64,000 nt of DNA, taken from Actinomycetota bacterium. GTDB lineage: Bacteria > Actinomycetota > Acidimicrobiia > Acidimicrobiales > Ilumatobacteraceae. The notes beneath the pieces are model-generated. The model had not been told where the DNA came from. It did not search any database and saw nothing but the letters and a program-made list of their open reading frames with translations. The stretch's first letter is position 1; the number at the start of each line of letters is the position of its first letter. Location: the NCBI GenBank assembly GCA_963169665.1, contig CAUJET010000159.1, forward strand, positions 62,001-126,000, given 5' to 3'. Below are positions 15,272 to 24,378 of the stretch, in pieces. The translations under genes and the position numbers were made by a program.

Positions 15272-16051
15272 ATGACCGGCCCGACCCCCTGCCTGAGCGT
15301 GGTGATCCCGTGTTACAACGAGGAGCAAACGGTCGAAACAGTCATCAGGACTGTTCTCGAGAGCCCGTACGTCGGCGAGGTGATCGTGGTCGACGACGGT
15401 TCGACCGACGGCAGCCGGGCGGTCCTGGCCGATCTCCTCGACGTCGATCCGCGGCTCGAGGTCGTACTGCAGGCGCGCAATCAGGGCAAGGGCGCGGCGC
15501 TTCGCACCGGGTTCGCTCGCGCTCGATGTGACTACGTCGTCGTCCAGGATGCCGACCTCGAGTACGACCCCAAGGAGTTCGGTGTCCTGCTCGAGCCGTT
15601 GCTCGAGGACAAGGCCGACGTCGTCTATGGGTCACGGTTCGTCAGCAGCAGGCCGCACCGAGTCCTCTACTTCTGGCACTCGCTCGGCAACCGTCTGCTG
15701 ACGCTCGCGTCGAACGTGTTCACCGACCTGAACCTCACCGACATGGAGACGTGCTACAAGGTCTTCCGCCGTGAGGTGATCCAGAGCATCGAGATCGAGG
15801 AGGATCGGTTCGGTTTCGAGCCGGAGGTGACAGCGAAGATCGCCCGCGGAGGCTGGCGGGTCTACGAAGTGGGCATCTCCTATGCCGGCCGAACCTATGC
15901 GGAGGGCAAGAAGATCGGCTGGCGTGACGGCTTTCGCGCGTTGTACTGCATCATCCGCTACTCCCGTGTCGGGGAGCGTCTCCGGTGGGGCTCGAGCGTG
16001 TCAGCGCCGCGCGAGCGCGAAGATCGTGCGGAACATCCACGCGATGTCTGA
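15272..16051 (+). CDS. glycosyltransferase family 2 (DPM1/GtrB-like)
   Basis: A 259-residue GT2 enzyme close to dolichol-phosphate mannosyltransferases: VVIPCYNEEQTVETVI, VVDDGSTDGS, QARNQGKGAALRTGFARA, VVQDADLEYDP (D-x-D) and GSRF. The late segment ETCYKVFRREVIQ and the FGFEPEVTAKIARGGWRVYEV end match the family. It most likely makes a polyprenyl-phosphate-linked sugar. Its 3' end overlaps the convergent sugar transferase gene by 51 bp. Confidence 0.9.
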   Translation: MTGPTPCLSVVIPCYNEEQTVETVIRTVLESPYVGEVIVVDDGSTDGSRAVLADLLDVDPRLEVVLQARNQGKGAALRTGFARARCDYVVVQDADLEYDPKEFGVLLEPLLEDKADVVYGSRFVSSRPHRVLYFWHSLGNRLLTLASNVFTDLNLTDMETCYKVFRREVIQSIEIEEDRFGFEPEVTAKIARGGWRVYEVGISYAGRTYAEGKKIGWRDGFRALYCIIRYSRVGERLRWGSSVSAPREREDRAEHPRDV

Positions 16052-16597
16052 CCGGTTGGAACGCACGTCGAAGTACCCGAGGTCGATCGCAGCCTTCTCT
16101 GCCAAGACCGACTTGTAGGCTTCTTCGAGCGATCGTCCATCGGCGAGCAGCGTGGCCAGACGGGTCTCCTCGTCACGGAAGGCGATGCTGCCGGGAGACG
16201 TGATTCCCGGCCGCCACTCGAACAGTCGTCGTTGGCCGCTGTCGTACCATGGCAGATACCGCGGGTCCTCGGGCCTGGGCCCGACGATGCTCATGTCGCC
16301 TCGCAGGACGTTCCAGAGCTGTGGCAGCTCGTCGAGCTTGGATCGCCGGAGCAGGCGGCCGACCGGCGTGATCCGGTGGTCGCCTCCCACCGTGATCCCT
16401 GGCCCGTCGTTGTCGATGTACATCGACCGGAACTTGAGCAGGACGAACGGGTTCCCGCCGGCGCCGACACGCGTCGCTCGGTACAGGATGGGTCCGGGAG
16501 AGGTCAATGCGACGGTGGTGGCGGCGATGACCATCACGGGCGACGTCACCACCAGCAGCACGGACGCGACCAGGACGTCGAGGAAACGTTGCCTCAC
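16001..16597 (-). CDS. priming sugar-phosphate transferase (PglC-like)
   Basis: A 198-residue monotopic phosphoglycosyltransferase that moves a sugar-1-phosphate from a UDP-sugar to undecaprenyl phosphate, the first membrane step of glycan assembly. One N-terminal hydrophobic segment (VLVASVLLVVTSPVMVIAA), SPGP (33-36), LLKFRSM (53-59), the LDELPQLWNVLRGDMSIVGPRP core and GITSPGSI. Its small size is PglC-like, without the extra N-terminal helices of WbaP. GTG start overlapping the aminotransferase stop by 4 nt. Pairing with PglE- and PglF-like genes suggests an amino-sugar substrate. Confidence 0.9.
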   Translation of the reverse strand: MRQRFLDVLVASVLLVVTSPVMVIAATTVALTSPGPILYRATRVGAGGNPFVLLKFRSMYIDNDGPGITVGGDHRITPVGRLLRRSKLDELPQLWNVLRGDMSIVGPRPEDPRYLPWYDSGQRRLFEWRPGITSPGSIAFRDEETRLATLLADGRSLEEAYKSVLAEKAAIDLGYFDVRSNRSDIAWMFRTIFALARR

Positions 16598-17790
16598 GCC
16601 CGAAAGTGTCGCACGATCTCGACCACTGCCTCGATCACATCGTCGACATCGTTCTCGGTGAGTCGGGGATTGAGCGGCAGGCTGACCAAGCGCTGGTACT
16701 GGGCCCACGCCACGGGGAAGTCCTCGGGGGCCAGATCGAAGCGATCGCGGTAGTAGGGGTGAAGGTGCAGCGGGATGAAGTGGACGCTGGCGCCGATGTT
16801 GCGTTCGGCCATCCGATCCATGAAGCCGGCACGGTCGATGGTCAGCCGATCGAGATGCAGTCTGATCGGAAAGAGATGGCGGGCGGAGGTGATGCCGGCG
16901 CGTTCGGTCGGGAGCTCGATCTCCGACAACTCCCCAAGACCCTCGCGGTACCTCGCCACGACCTCGCCACGTCGTTGCTGGAACCCGTCGAGGCGCGGCA
17001 GTTGGCGAAGACCGATCGACGCCTGGATGTCGGTCATGTTGCACTTGAAGCCGGGCCGAACGACCTCGTAGAACCACGAGCCACCCTTGCCGTACCGCTT
17101 CCACGCGTCTCGACTCATGCCGTGCAGGGCCCACAGTCGAGCCTCGTCGATGAAGTCCGACGGGCCCGTGAGCATGCCGCCCTCGGCGGTCGCGATGTTC
17201 TTGGTGGCGTAGAAGCTGAACGCGGTCGCGCGTACGAGTCCGCTCGGCGCCGTCGGGTCGCCGATCGTGCGATCCTCGAGGGCGGCCGGAAAGGCATGAG
17301 CTGCATCTTCGACGATGTGCAGACCGAACTCCGCGGCGATCGCGTCGATCGCGACCATGTCGCAGGGATGGCCGGCGTAGTGCACGGGCATGATCACCTT
17401 CGGGCGGAGCTGGCCGTCGGCGAGCGTCCGTTCGATGGCGACCCGCAGCGCCGATGGGTCGAGGTTCAAGGTGTCGGGTTCGACGTCGACCAGCACCGGC
17501 GTGGCACCGAGATGAACCGCCACGTGCGCAGTGGCACAGAAGGTGAAGGTGGTGGTGAACACGGCGTCGCCCGGGCCGACCCCGAGCGCGGCGAGCGCCA
17601 CCTGCATCGCGTCGGTACAGCTGAACACGGCCAATGCATCGGGGGCGTCGACCTTGGCGGCGAACTCCTGCTCGAATCTCCGCGTCTTCGGCCCGGTCGT
17701 GATCCAGTCGGAGCGCAGCGTGTCGATCACTTCGTCGATCTCGTCGTCGCCGAGCATCGGGGGTGAGAACGGCAGGAAGGTGTCGCGCAC
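16594..17790 (-). CDS. DegT/DnrJ/EryC1-type sugar aminotransferase (PglE-like)
   Basis: A 398-residue PLP-dependent aminotransferase. K198 in SFYATKNI is the Schiff-base lysine. DAAH (162-165) binds the pyridine nitrogen, and VFSCTDAMQVAL starts the phosphate-binding region. In this context it should aminate C4 of the 4-keto sugar made by the divergent PglF-like dehydratase. A PglC-like transferase follows with a 4-nt overlap. No PglD-type acetyltransferase lies next to it, so the amino group may stay free or be acylated by an enzyme elsewhere. Confidence 0.9.
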   Translation of the reverse strand: MRDTFLPFSPPMLGDDEIDEVIDTLRSDWITTGPKTRRFEQEFAAKVDAPDALAVFSCTDAMQVALAALGVGPGDAVFTTTFTFCATAHVAVHLGATPVLVDVEPDTLNLDPSALRVAIERTLADGQLRPKVIMPVHYAGHPCDMVAIDAIAAEFGLHIVEDAAHAFPAALEDRTIGDPTAPSGLVRATAFSFYATKNIATAEGGMLTGPSDFIDEARLWALHGMSRDAWKRYGKGGSWFYEVVRPGFKCNMTDIQASIGLRQLPRLDGFQQRRGEVVARYREGLGELSEIELPTERAGITSARHLFPIRLHLDRLTIDRAGFMDRMAERNIGASVHFIPLHLHPYYRDRFDLAPEDFPVAWAQYQRLVSLPLNPRLTENDVDDVIEAVVEIVRHFRA

Positions 17791-17796
17791 GCGAAC

Positions 17797-17802
17797 ATTG
17801 TG
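17797..17802 (-). promoter_or_regulatory. candidate -10 box of the PglE/PglC operon
   Basis: CACAAT on the minus strand, 6 nt before the GTG at 17790. It departs from TANNNT at the first base. Confidence 0.3.
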
Positions 17803-17894
17803 GCCGTCTCAGTGGGCTACACCAACTCGGACGACACTTCTGATCGCCCAGGTCCGGCATCGTGAGCGGCCCCCGCCAGAGGGTCGGCTTCCCA

Positions 17895-17900
17895 TAGAAT
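17895..17900 (+). promoter_or_regulatory. candidate leaderless -10 box of the PglF-like gene
   Basis: TAGAAT, 7 nt before the GTG at 17908. Confidence 0.5.
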
Positions 17901-17907
17901 CCATGCC

Positions 17908-19722
17908 GTGACGGATCGCTTTGAACTCCAGGAGCGGGTCCTGCGCGTCGTGCGATGGCTCTACCCGCTCGCGACGCCGATGCGAATCCTCATGGACGTT
18001 CTGGCCTGGTCGCTCGCTGCAGGCCTCGCGATCTACCTGCGGTTCGGTCTCACCTTCGACGGCGAGAGCGGTCGCGGGTTCTGGCAGGTGCTGCCCCTGG
18101 TCGCCGTGTTGCAGGTCTTGGCGGGGTACGCCGTCGGCCTGTATCGGCGCCGGTGGAGGTACGGCTCCTACGACGAGGTCGCCGCCCTGGCGGTGACAGC
18201 CGCGATCGTCACCGGTGGGCTGTTCCTGTTGAACGAGCGGTACTTCTTCGTGCGACCGATCCCGCAGAGTGCGGTGCTGGTCGGCGGCGTGTTCGGGCTG
18301 ATGCTGATGGGTGCGATTCGCTACGTCTGGCGTCTCGTGCTGGAGTGGTTGCGGCGACCGACCGAGCGCACGGCGGAGAAGATGATCGTCTTCGGTGCGG
18401 GTGAAGGTGGTCTCCAGGTGATCACGGCGCTGCTGCGGAGTCGCTCGTCGCCGTTCGTGCCGGTCGCCCTCCTCGACGACGACTCCGGCAAGCAGCGCCT
18501 GTCGATCATGGGTGTGAACGTCCTCGGCGATCGGCACGCGATGGCGAAGGCCGTCGAGCGCACGGGTGCGACGACGTTGCTGATCGCCGTTCCATCGGCG
18601 TCGTCGCGCACCATCGGCGAGATCGCCGACCTGGCCGTCGAGTGCGGGTTGGAGGTCAAGGTTCTGCCCGCCGCCGACGAGCTCTTCTCGACCGAGGTCG
18701 GGGTGACCGACATCCGTGACATGACCGAGGCCGACCTGCTCGGCCGACACCAGATCGAGACCGACGTCGAGGAGATCGCCCACTACCTGACCGGCAAGCG
18801 CGTGCTCGTCACCGGAGCTGGGGGCAGTATCGGCAGTGAGCTGTGTCGTCAGCTGGCGAGGTTCCGCCCCGCCGACCTGATGATGTTGGATCGGGACGAG
18901 AGCGCCCTCCATCAGGTGCAGCTGTCGATGCATGGCCGGGCCCTGCTCGACACGCCCGACACGGTCCTCGCGGACATCCGCGATGCGGACAATCTCGTGG
19001 CGCTGTTCATGGCGCGACGACCCCACGTCGTGTTCCACGCTGCGGCCTTGAAGCACCTCCCGCTGCTCGAGCAGTACCCGGCCGAGGCGTACAAGTCGAA
19101 CGTCGTCGGCACGTTGAACGTGCTCCGAGCGGCGCAGGCATCGGGTGTGGACGTGTTCGTCAACATCTCGACCGACAAGGCCGCGAACCCGATCAGCGTC
19201 CTGGGCTGGTCCAAGCGCGTCGCCGAGCGACTCACCTCGTACTTCGGCCAGGACCGGTCGACGAACGGCACGTACCTGTCCGTTCGCTTCGGCAACGTGC
19301 TCGGCTCCCGCGGCAGTGTGCTCACGACGTTCCGTGACCAGATCGCCAACGGTGGCCCCGTCACGGTGACCGACCGCGACGTGACACGGTTCTTCATGAC
19401 GATCCCCGAAGCGGTCCAGCTCGTGATCCAGGCGGGGGCGATCGGCTCATCGGGCGAGGTGCTGGTCCTCGACATGGGCGATCCGGTCCGGATCCACGAT
19501 GTGGCACGCCGTCTGATCGCTCAGTCCAAACGCGACGTGCCGATCGTGTTCACCGGACTCCGCCCGGGCGAGAAGCTCCACGAGGAACTGTTCGGGGACG
19601 ACGAGGTGGACGAGCGGCCGCATCACAAGTTGGTGTCGCACGCCGCCGTGCCGCCGCTCGATCCGGCGGAGGTCGGAGCAACCCCTGGCGATGCCAGTGG
19701 GTGGATGCGGTCCATGGCGTGA
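17908..19722 (+). CDS. membrane-bound UDP-GlcNAc 4,6-dehydratase (PglF/WbpM-like)
   Basis: A 604-residue protein with hydrophobic N-terminal helices (about residues 20-145), a CoA-binding-like Rossmann domain (160-280) and a C-terminal extended SDR domain with GAGGSIG (303-309), the catalytic-type STDKA (421-425) and SK (435-436). Members dehydrate UDP-GlcNAc to the 4-keto-6-deoxy sugar, with Thr-Asp-Lys replacing the usual Tyr. The length and three-part layout match PglF/WbpM. The product should feed the divergent PglE-like aminotransferase. The next gene overlaps its stop (GTGA). Confidence 0.92.
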   Translation: MTDRFELQERVLRVVRWLYPLATPMRILMDVLAWSLAAGLAIYLRFGLTFDGESGRGFWQVLPLVAVLQVLAGYAVGLYRRRWRYGSYDEVAALAVTAAIVTGGLFLLNERYFFVRPIPQSAVLVGGVFGLMLMGAIRYVWRLVLEWLRRPTERTAEKMIVFGAGEGGLQVITALLRSRSSPFVPVALLDDDSGKQRLSIMGVNVLGDRHAMAKAVERTGATTLLIAVPSASSRTIGEIADLAVECGLEVKVLPAADELFSTEVGVTDIRDMTEADLLGRHQIETDVEEIAHYLTGKRVLVTGAGGSIGSELCRQLARFRPADLMMLDRDESALHQVQLSMHGRALLDTPDTVLADIRDADNLVALFMARRPHVVFHAAALKHLPLLEQYPAEAYKSNVVGTLNVLRAAQASGVDVFVNISTDKAANPISVLGWSKRVAERLTSYFGQDRSTNGTYLSVRFGNVLGSRGSVLTTFRDQIANGGPVTVTDRDVTRFFMTIPEAVQLVIQAGAIGSSGEVLVLDMGDPVRIHDVARRLIAQSKRDVPIVFTGLRPGEKLHEELFGDDEVDERPHHKLVSHAAVPPLDPAEVGATPGDASGWMRSMA

Positions 19723-21626
19723 ACGCGACCGGCGCCGGTCCGCTGGGCACGTCCGGGAGACCGTCCGATGCTGTTGGACCGACCGCTCCGACCACCACCC
19801 CGGGGGCGATCTCCGCGCGTCCAGCGCGAGACGGACAGGTCGTGCATGTGGCCCTCGCTTGCGTCGCGCTGATCGGAGCGGTGGCATCGGGACGATGGAT
19901 CGTGACGATCCTCCGCTTCCGCTCGACGGGGTTCGACGTGTCCGACGAGGCCTACTACCTGGTCGCATCGACGCACCCGGATGCGTACGCCCACGGCCCC
20001 ACCGACTTCGGCCGGTACCTCGCGCCCGTGTGGCGGGCGGTCGGCGAGGACCTGGGCCGTTTCCGCCTCGCCGGCCTCGCAGCTGTGCTCGTCACCGCCG
20101 CCGCTGCTGGTCGGGAGCTGTCGGCGTGGGTCGATGTCCGTCGCGCCCCGACGTATCGACGGGTCCACCGGGCGCTGGTGCACGTGGCCGCGTCGTCCAC
20201 GGTTCTGTCCGGACTCCTGCTCTGCTACTCGCTGTGGCTGGTCACCCCGGGGTACAACCTGATGGCCATGTGTCTGGTGTGTGGCGTCGCGATGGCCACG
20301 ATCGGTTGTGTACGCATCGGCATCTCGAGACCGACAGGAGATGGCGGTGAGCCCGGGCCCGTCTCCACGGTCGACCTCGCCGAGGTGTCGCTGGTCCCCT
20401 TCGCGAAGCTGGGCGCCCTGCTCGTGGTGCTCGCGTCGATCAAGGTGACCGCTGCCGCCGCGTCGACGGTGCTGGCCGTGACGATCCTGGCCGTGTCGGG
20501 CGGTCGGTGGCCGCGCCGTCGCGCGCTCGCGTGGACCGCCGCGGGCGCCGGTGTCGGACTCGGCCTGTACCTCGTGTTGGTCGGGGGCAGACCCTGGCGA
20601 TCGATCGTCGCGTGGCGACGTGCCTACGACATGGCCGAGCTCAGGGTCGACCACCCGGCCCGCCAAGTCTGGGAGTCGGAGTTCATCCGGGAGACGGTGG
20701 TTCCGTGGTTGCTCGTCGCCGTGCTGCTCGCTGCAGCGGGGGTCGCGGTCCTGCTCGTGGTGCGACGTCCCGCCGCGCGGATCACGGTGGGGATCGGTGG
20801 CGCCATCGTCACGACGGTGACGATGTGGGGCTCGAGGCCACGAGGCGGGGTCGGCGCCGTGGACGGCGCCGGCTGGTGGTGGGTGCGGTTCGCGATGCTC
20901 GGGTTCGGGTGGATCGTCATCGCGGCGCCCCATCGCGATCGGCGGCTGCTGCTCGGTCCGCTGGTCGGCTGCTTCGCTCTCGCGGCGACGATCGGCACCA
21001 ACAACGGCATGATCCGGATGGTGGTGGTCGTCGCCGGGCTCCTCGTGACGGCGTTGGTGTTCCATGCGCTGATCGCGACCCGCGGTGCGCCGAACCCGTG
21101 GCAACGGGTTCCCGCGCTCATCGTCGTTGCGGTCACGGCACTCGTGTCATGGGAGACCGTCGGAGGGGCGGCGTCCGATCCGTATCGACTCGGCGCTCCG
21201 CTCTCGGCCAACGACTCATCGGTCGACAGTGTGGCGGTCGGCGTGTTCACGACGACACCGGGCATCGCCGCGTACGTCGAATGGTTGGCGGGTATCCGGG
21301 CGGTGAGTCCCGAGGAGGTGACCTGCGTGGTGAACCTCGAAGGTGGCACGCCGGCCGCATCGCTGTTCCTCGGACTCGACCCGGTCGGCGGGGCCTGGCT
21401 GCTCGGTGGATACCCGGGTTCGAATGCATCGGTGCCGTACGCGCTGGAGCACGAACGGTGCTGGCAAGACCGTCCCTTCCTGCTGATCGAAGCCCCGGGC
21501 GGTCCCCGAAACATGTCGCGTCCAGCGCAGCTCGATGGCCTCTGCGCCGAACCGTTCACGTCGCTCGACTTCCGTGGCGACTACGAGACGGTCATGTACG
21601 CGTCGTGGTGCCGAGCTGGCGCCTGA
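19719..21626 (+). CDS. large polytopic membrane protein, possible GT-C glycosyltransferase
   Basis: A 635-residue protein with about 10-12 hydrophobic helices and a soluble C-terminal region of about 140 residues. A short loop after the first helix reads GFDVSDEAYYLVAS. An acidic pair at this place is the metal or catalytic site of GT-C enzymes that use polyprenyl-phosphate sugars. The GTG at 19719 overlaps the upstream stop by 4 nt. The link with two GT2 polyprenol-phosphate synthases nearby supports a GT-C role, but the family is not certain. Confidence 0.65.
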   Translation: MNATGAGPLGTSGRPSDAVGPTAPTTTPGAISARPARDGQVVHVALACVALIGAVASGRWIVTILRFRSTGFDVSDEAYYLVASTHPDAYAHGPTDFGRYLAPVWRAVGEDLGRFRLAGLAAVLVTAAAAGRELSAWVDVRRAPTYRRVHRALVHVAASSTVLSGLLLCYSLWLVTPGYNLMAMCLVCGVAMATIGCVRIGISRPTGDGGEPGPVSTVDLAEVSLVPFAKLGALLVVLASIKVTAAAASTVLAVTILAVSGGRWPRRRALAWTAAGAGVGLGLYLVLVGGRPWRSIVAWRRAYDMAELRVDHPARQVWESEFIRETVVPWLLVAVLLAAAGVAVLLVVRRPAARITVGIGGAIVTTVTMWGSRPRGGVGAVDGAGWWWVRFAMLGFGWIVIAAPHRDRRLLLGPLVGCFALAATIGTNNGMIRMVVVVAGLLVTALVFHALIATRGAPNPWQRVPALIVVAVTALVSWETVGGAASDPYRLGAPLSANDSSVDSVAVGVFTTTPGIAAYVEWLAGIRAVSPEEVTCVVNLEGGTPAASLFLGLDPVGGAWLLGGYPGSNASVPYALEHERCWQDRPFLLIEAPGGPRNMSRPAQLDGLCAEPFTSLDFRGDYETVMYASWCRAGA

Positions 21627-21662
21627 CCGATCGCCCGCCCGAGATCAGGACGCCAGGGGCGA

Positions 21663-21689
21663 CCGCAGGTGCCGCAGGTGCCGCAGGTA
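21663..21689 (+). repeat. 9-bp tandem repeat in the wbpD promoter region
   Basis: CCGCAGGTG at 21663-21671 and 21672-21680, with a third copy at 21681-21689 differing in its last base. It covers the place where a -35 element for the TATCCT box would lie. Confidence 0.8.
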
Positions 21690-21696
21690 GCGACGG

Positions 21697-21702
21697 TATC
21701 CT
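21697..21702 (+). promoter_or_regulatory. candidate leaderless -10 box of the wbpD-like gene
   Basis: TATCCT, 6 nt before the GTG at 21709. Confidence 0.45.
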
Positions 21703-21708
21703 CCTGGC

Positions 21709-22266
21709 GTGTTCGACGCTTCTCTGCACGCACATCCGACCGCGATCATCGAAGAAGGGGCCCGAATCGGCTCCGGCACGAGGGTGTGGCACCACTCCCA
21801 CGTCCGCGCCGGATCGACGGTCGGGTCGGACTGTGTGCTCGGCAAGAACGTCTACATCGACACCGAGGCCGTCGTCGGCGATCGGTGCAAGATCCAGAAC
21901 AACGTCAGCGTCTACCACGGTGTGACCATCGGTGACGACGTGTTCGTCGGCCCAGCGGCGACGTTCACCAACGATCTGGTGCCCCGTGCGTTCAACGCCG
22001 ACTGGGTGATCACCGAAACCCACGTGGACAACGGCGCGTCGATCGGTGCGAACGCGACCGTCGTCTGCGGAAATCGTCTCGGCGAGTACTCGATGGTCGC
22101 AGCCGGAGCCACCGTGACGCGCGATGTCGCTCCGCACGAACTCGTCGCCGGCACGCCGGCCCGGCGTCTGGGGTGGGTCTGCCGGTGTGGGATCGTGGTT
22201 TCGCGCGATCAGCATCCACCAGCCATGCTCATGTGTCCCTCATGTCAAGAGAAAGTTCCCGCATGA
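21709..22266 (+). CDS. wbpD: WbpD-like UDP-sugar N-acetyltransferase (left-handed beta helix)
   Basis: A 185-residue acetyltransferase built of hexapeptide repeats (ARIGSG, VWHHSH, CVLGKN, CKIQNN, VTIGDD). In the WbpD family it acetylates the 3-amino group of UDP-2-acetamido-3-amino-2,3-dideoxyglucuronate using acetyl-CoA. The VFVGPAATFTNDLVPRA loop and the C-terminal WVCRCG are characteristic. C-x-C and C-x-x-C pairs at the end may bind zinc. The stop overlaps the aminotransferase start (ATGA), giving the wbpD-wbpE-wbpB order. Confidence 0.88.
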   Translation: MFDASLHAHPTAIIEEGARIGSGTRVWHHSHVRAGSTVGSDCVLGKNVYIDTEAVVGDRCKIQNNVSVYHGVTIGDDVFVGPAATFTNDLVPRAFNADWVITETHVDNGASIGANATVVCGNRLGEYSMVAAGATVTRDVAPHELVAGTPARRLGWVCRCGIVVSRDQHPPAMLMCPSCQEKVPA

Positions 22267-23363
22267 TCCCCATCACCACGGTTCGATTCGGACCTGAGGA
22301 AGAGGCACTGGTCCTCGAGGTCCTCCGTTCCGGTCAGCTCGCCCAGGGCGCGTACGTCGAGCGGTTCGAGCGCGAATTCGCAGACCTGCACGGCGTGTCG
22401 CATGCCGTCGCGGTCAACAACGGAACCACCGCACTCGTGGTCGCGATGGAGGCGCTCGGCATCGGTCCCGGCGACGAGGTGATCACGAGCCCGTTCACCT
22501 TCGTCGCCACGCTGAACGCGATCCTCGAGGCCGGCGCGACCGCGCGGTTCGCGGACATCGGAGAGGACTTCAACATCTCCACGGAGGGGATCGAACCCCT
22601 CGTCACCGAGCGGACCAAGGCGATCATGCCCGTCCACCTCTATGGGTACATGGCCGACATGCAGCCGATCATGGACGTCGCGACGCGCCATGGCCTCCGT
22701 GTGGTCGAAGACGCCGCCCAGGCCGTGGCCGCGGAGTATCACGGTCGACGTGCCGGGAGCTACGACGTGGGCTCGTTCTCGCTGTACGCGACCAAGAACC
22801 TGAACACGGGTGAAGGAGGCGTCGTCACCACCAACGACGATGCGGTGGCCGATCGTCTCCGTCTGCTCCGGAACCAGGGCATGCGCCAGCGCTACCAGTA
22901 CGAGGTGGCGGGCCACAACTACCGGCTCACCAACCTCGCCGCAGCCGTCGGGCTGCCACAGCTCGGTCGGATCGAGGAGGTCAGCGACATCCGTCGGCGC
23001 AACGCAGCTGCGCTACGCGACGGGCTGGCGGATATCGACGGGCTCGTGCTGCCGTCGGAGCCCGCCGAGGGTCGCACCCATGTGTACCACCAGTTCACGG
23101 TCCGGGTCACCGGCGACGCGGCCATCTCGCGCGACGGGGCGATCGACGAGCTCACCCGCCGGGGCATCGGCTGCGGCATCTACTACCCGAAGGTCGTGTT
23201 CGACTACGACTGCTACCGCGACCACCCGGGCGTCGTCGCCGCCGACGTGCCGAACGCGTTCCGCGCCGCCTCGGAGGTCATCTCGCTGCCGGTGCACCCG
23301 TACCTCACCGACGCCGACCTGGACGAGATCGTGCGCACGGTGCGGGAGGTGTTCTCCGCATGA
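22263..23363 (+). CDS. wbpE: WbpE-like 3-oxo-uronate aminotransferase
   Basis: A 366-residue DegT-family PLP enzyme. K178 in SLYATKNLNTGEGG is the PLP lysine and D150 in VVEDAAQA holds the pyridine nitrogen. FTFVATLNAI and YRLTNLAAAVGL are typical. Between WbpD- and WbpB-like genes it should transaminate UDP-2-acetamido-3-keto-glucuronate, normally with glutamate as donor. Both ends overlap its neighbours by 4 nt, so the three enzymes are probably made in fixed ratio. Confidence 0.88.
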   Translation: MIPITTVRFGPEEEALVLEVLRSGQLAQGAYVERFEREFADLHGVSHAVAVNNGTTALVVAMEALGIGPGDEVITSPFTFVATLNAILEAGATARFADIGEDFNISTEGIEPLVTERTKAIMPVHLYGYMADMQPIMDVATRHGLRVVEDAAQAVAAEYHGRRAGSYDVGSFSLYATKNLNTGEGGVVTTNDDAVADRLRLLRNQGMRQRYQYEVAGHNYRLTNLAAAVGLPQLGRIEEVSDIRRRNAAALRDGLADIDGLVLPSEPAEGRTHVYHQFTVRVTGDAAISRDGAIDELTRRGIGCGIYYPKVVFDYDCYRDHPGVVAADVPNAFRAASEVISLPVHPYLTDADLDEIVRTVREVFSA

Positions 23364-24322
23364 GCGCGCCGATCCGTCTCGCCGTGGTCGGCGCCGGCAT
23401 CATGGGAACCAACCACGCCCGGGTGGCGCGCCGCCTGCCGGCGTTCGAACTGGTCGCCGTGGTCGATCCCGACGAGGCGAGGGCATCGGCGGTCGCGGGC
23501 GCGGGCGTGCAGTCGTGCGCCTCCATCGACGGCATCGTCGGTGGCATCGATGCCGCGGTGATCGCCGTGCCGACGAAGTTCCACGTCGAGACCGCCGTCG
23601 AACTGGCCCGCAGAGGCGTGCACCTCCTCGTGGAGAAGCCGCTCGCGCCGAGCGTCGCCGAGGCCCAGCAGATCATCGACGCCGCAGCTGCTGCCGGCGT
23701 GGTGCTCACCGTCGGTCACATCGAGCGGTTCAACGCCGCCGTGGTCGAGCTGCCGCGGTTGCTCGACGATCCGATCCACATCGAGGCCTCGCGCATCAGC
23801 CCGTACTCGCCGCGCATCGCCGACGGCGTGATCTTCGACCTCATGATCCACGACATCGACATCGTCTGCTCGCTGGCCGGTGCGGGTGCCGAGGTCACGA
23901 AGGTCTCCGGCGTCGCCCGGGCCATGCGCAGCGCGACCGAGGACATCGCGTCGGTGACGATGCAGTTCTCGACCGGCCTCACTGCGGCGTTCAACACCAG
24001 CCGCCTGGGGCAGCAGAAGATCCGCACCATCGAGATCACCCAGACCGAGAGCACGGTGCAGGCCGACCTCGTCCGTCAGGACGTCACGGTCCACCGGATG
24101 ACCCATCACGAATACTTGAGTGATCAGGGCACCCGCTACCGACAGTCGAGCGTCGTCGAGATCCCATTCCTCGAATCGCGCGGCGAGCCGCTCGCACTCG
24201 AACTCGAGCACTTCGGCGAATGCATCCGCTCCGGCGCGGCGCCGCGGGTGAGCGGTCTCGACGGCCTCCGGGCCATCGAAGTCGCGGTTCGTGCGACTGC
24301 GGCCGTCCGTTCGGCCGGCTGA
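23360..24322 (+). CDS. wbpB: WbpB-like Gfo/Idh/MocA oxidoreductase
   Basis: A 320-residue NAD-dependent dehydrogenase. The Rossmann motif is VVGAGIMGTNHARV (9-22), followed by the EKPLAPS motif with its catalytic Lys, and H in VGHIERFN. HDIDIVCSLAG in the second domain is also typical. It should oxidise C3 of UDP-GlcNAc-uronate to the 3-keto sugar that the WbpE-like enzyme aminates. In Pseudomonas, WbpB recycles NADH with 2-oxoglutarate. A hairpin follows its stop. Confidence 0.87.
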   Translation: MSAPIRLAVVGAGIMGTNHARVARRLPAFELVAVVDPDEARASAVAGAGVQSCASIDGIVGGIDAAVIAVPTKFHVETAVELARRGVHLLVEKPLAPSVAEAQQIIDAAAAAGVVLTVGHIERFNAAVVELPRLLDDPIHIEASRISPYSPRIADGVIFDLMIHDIDIVCSLAGAGAEVTKVSGVARAMRSATEDIASVTMQFSTGLTAAFNTSRLGQQKIRTIEITQTESTVQADLVRQDVTVHRMTHHEYLSDQGTRYRQSSVVEIPFLESRGEPLALELEHFGECIRSGAAPRVSGLDGLRAIEVAVRATAAVRSAG

Positions 24323-24337
24323 GCGCCCCGGCGCTCA
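24320..24337. terminator. hairpin between convergent genes
   Basis: TGAGCGC (24320-24326) and GCGCTCA (24331-24337) form a perfect 7-bp stem around CCCG. The left arm contains the wbpB stop. There is no T run. Confidence 0.4.
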
Positions 24338-24378
24338 CCCGGCACGCTGAGCGGAGACCCGTCTGCCGTGCGAACGGC

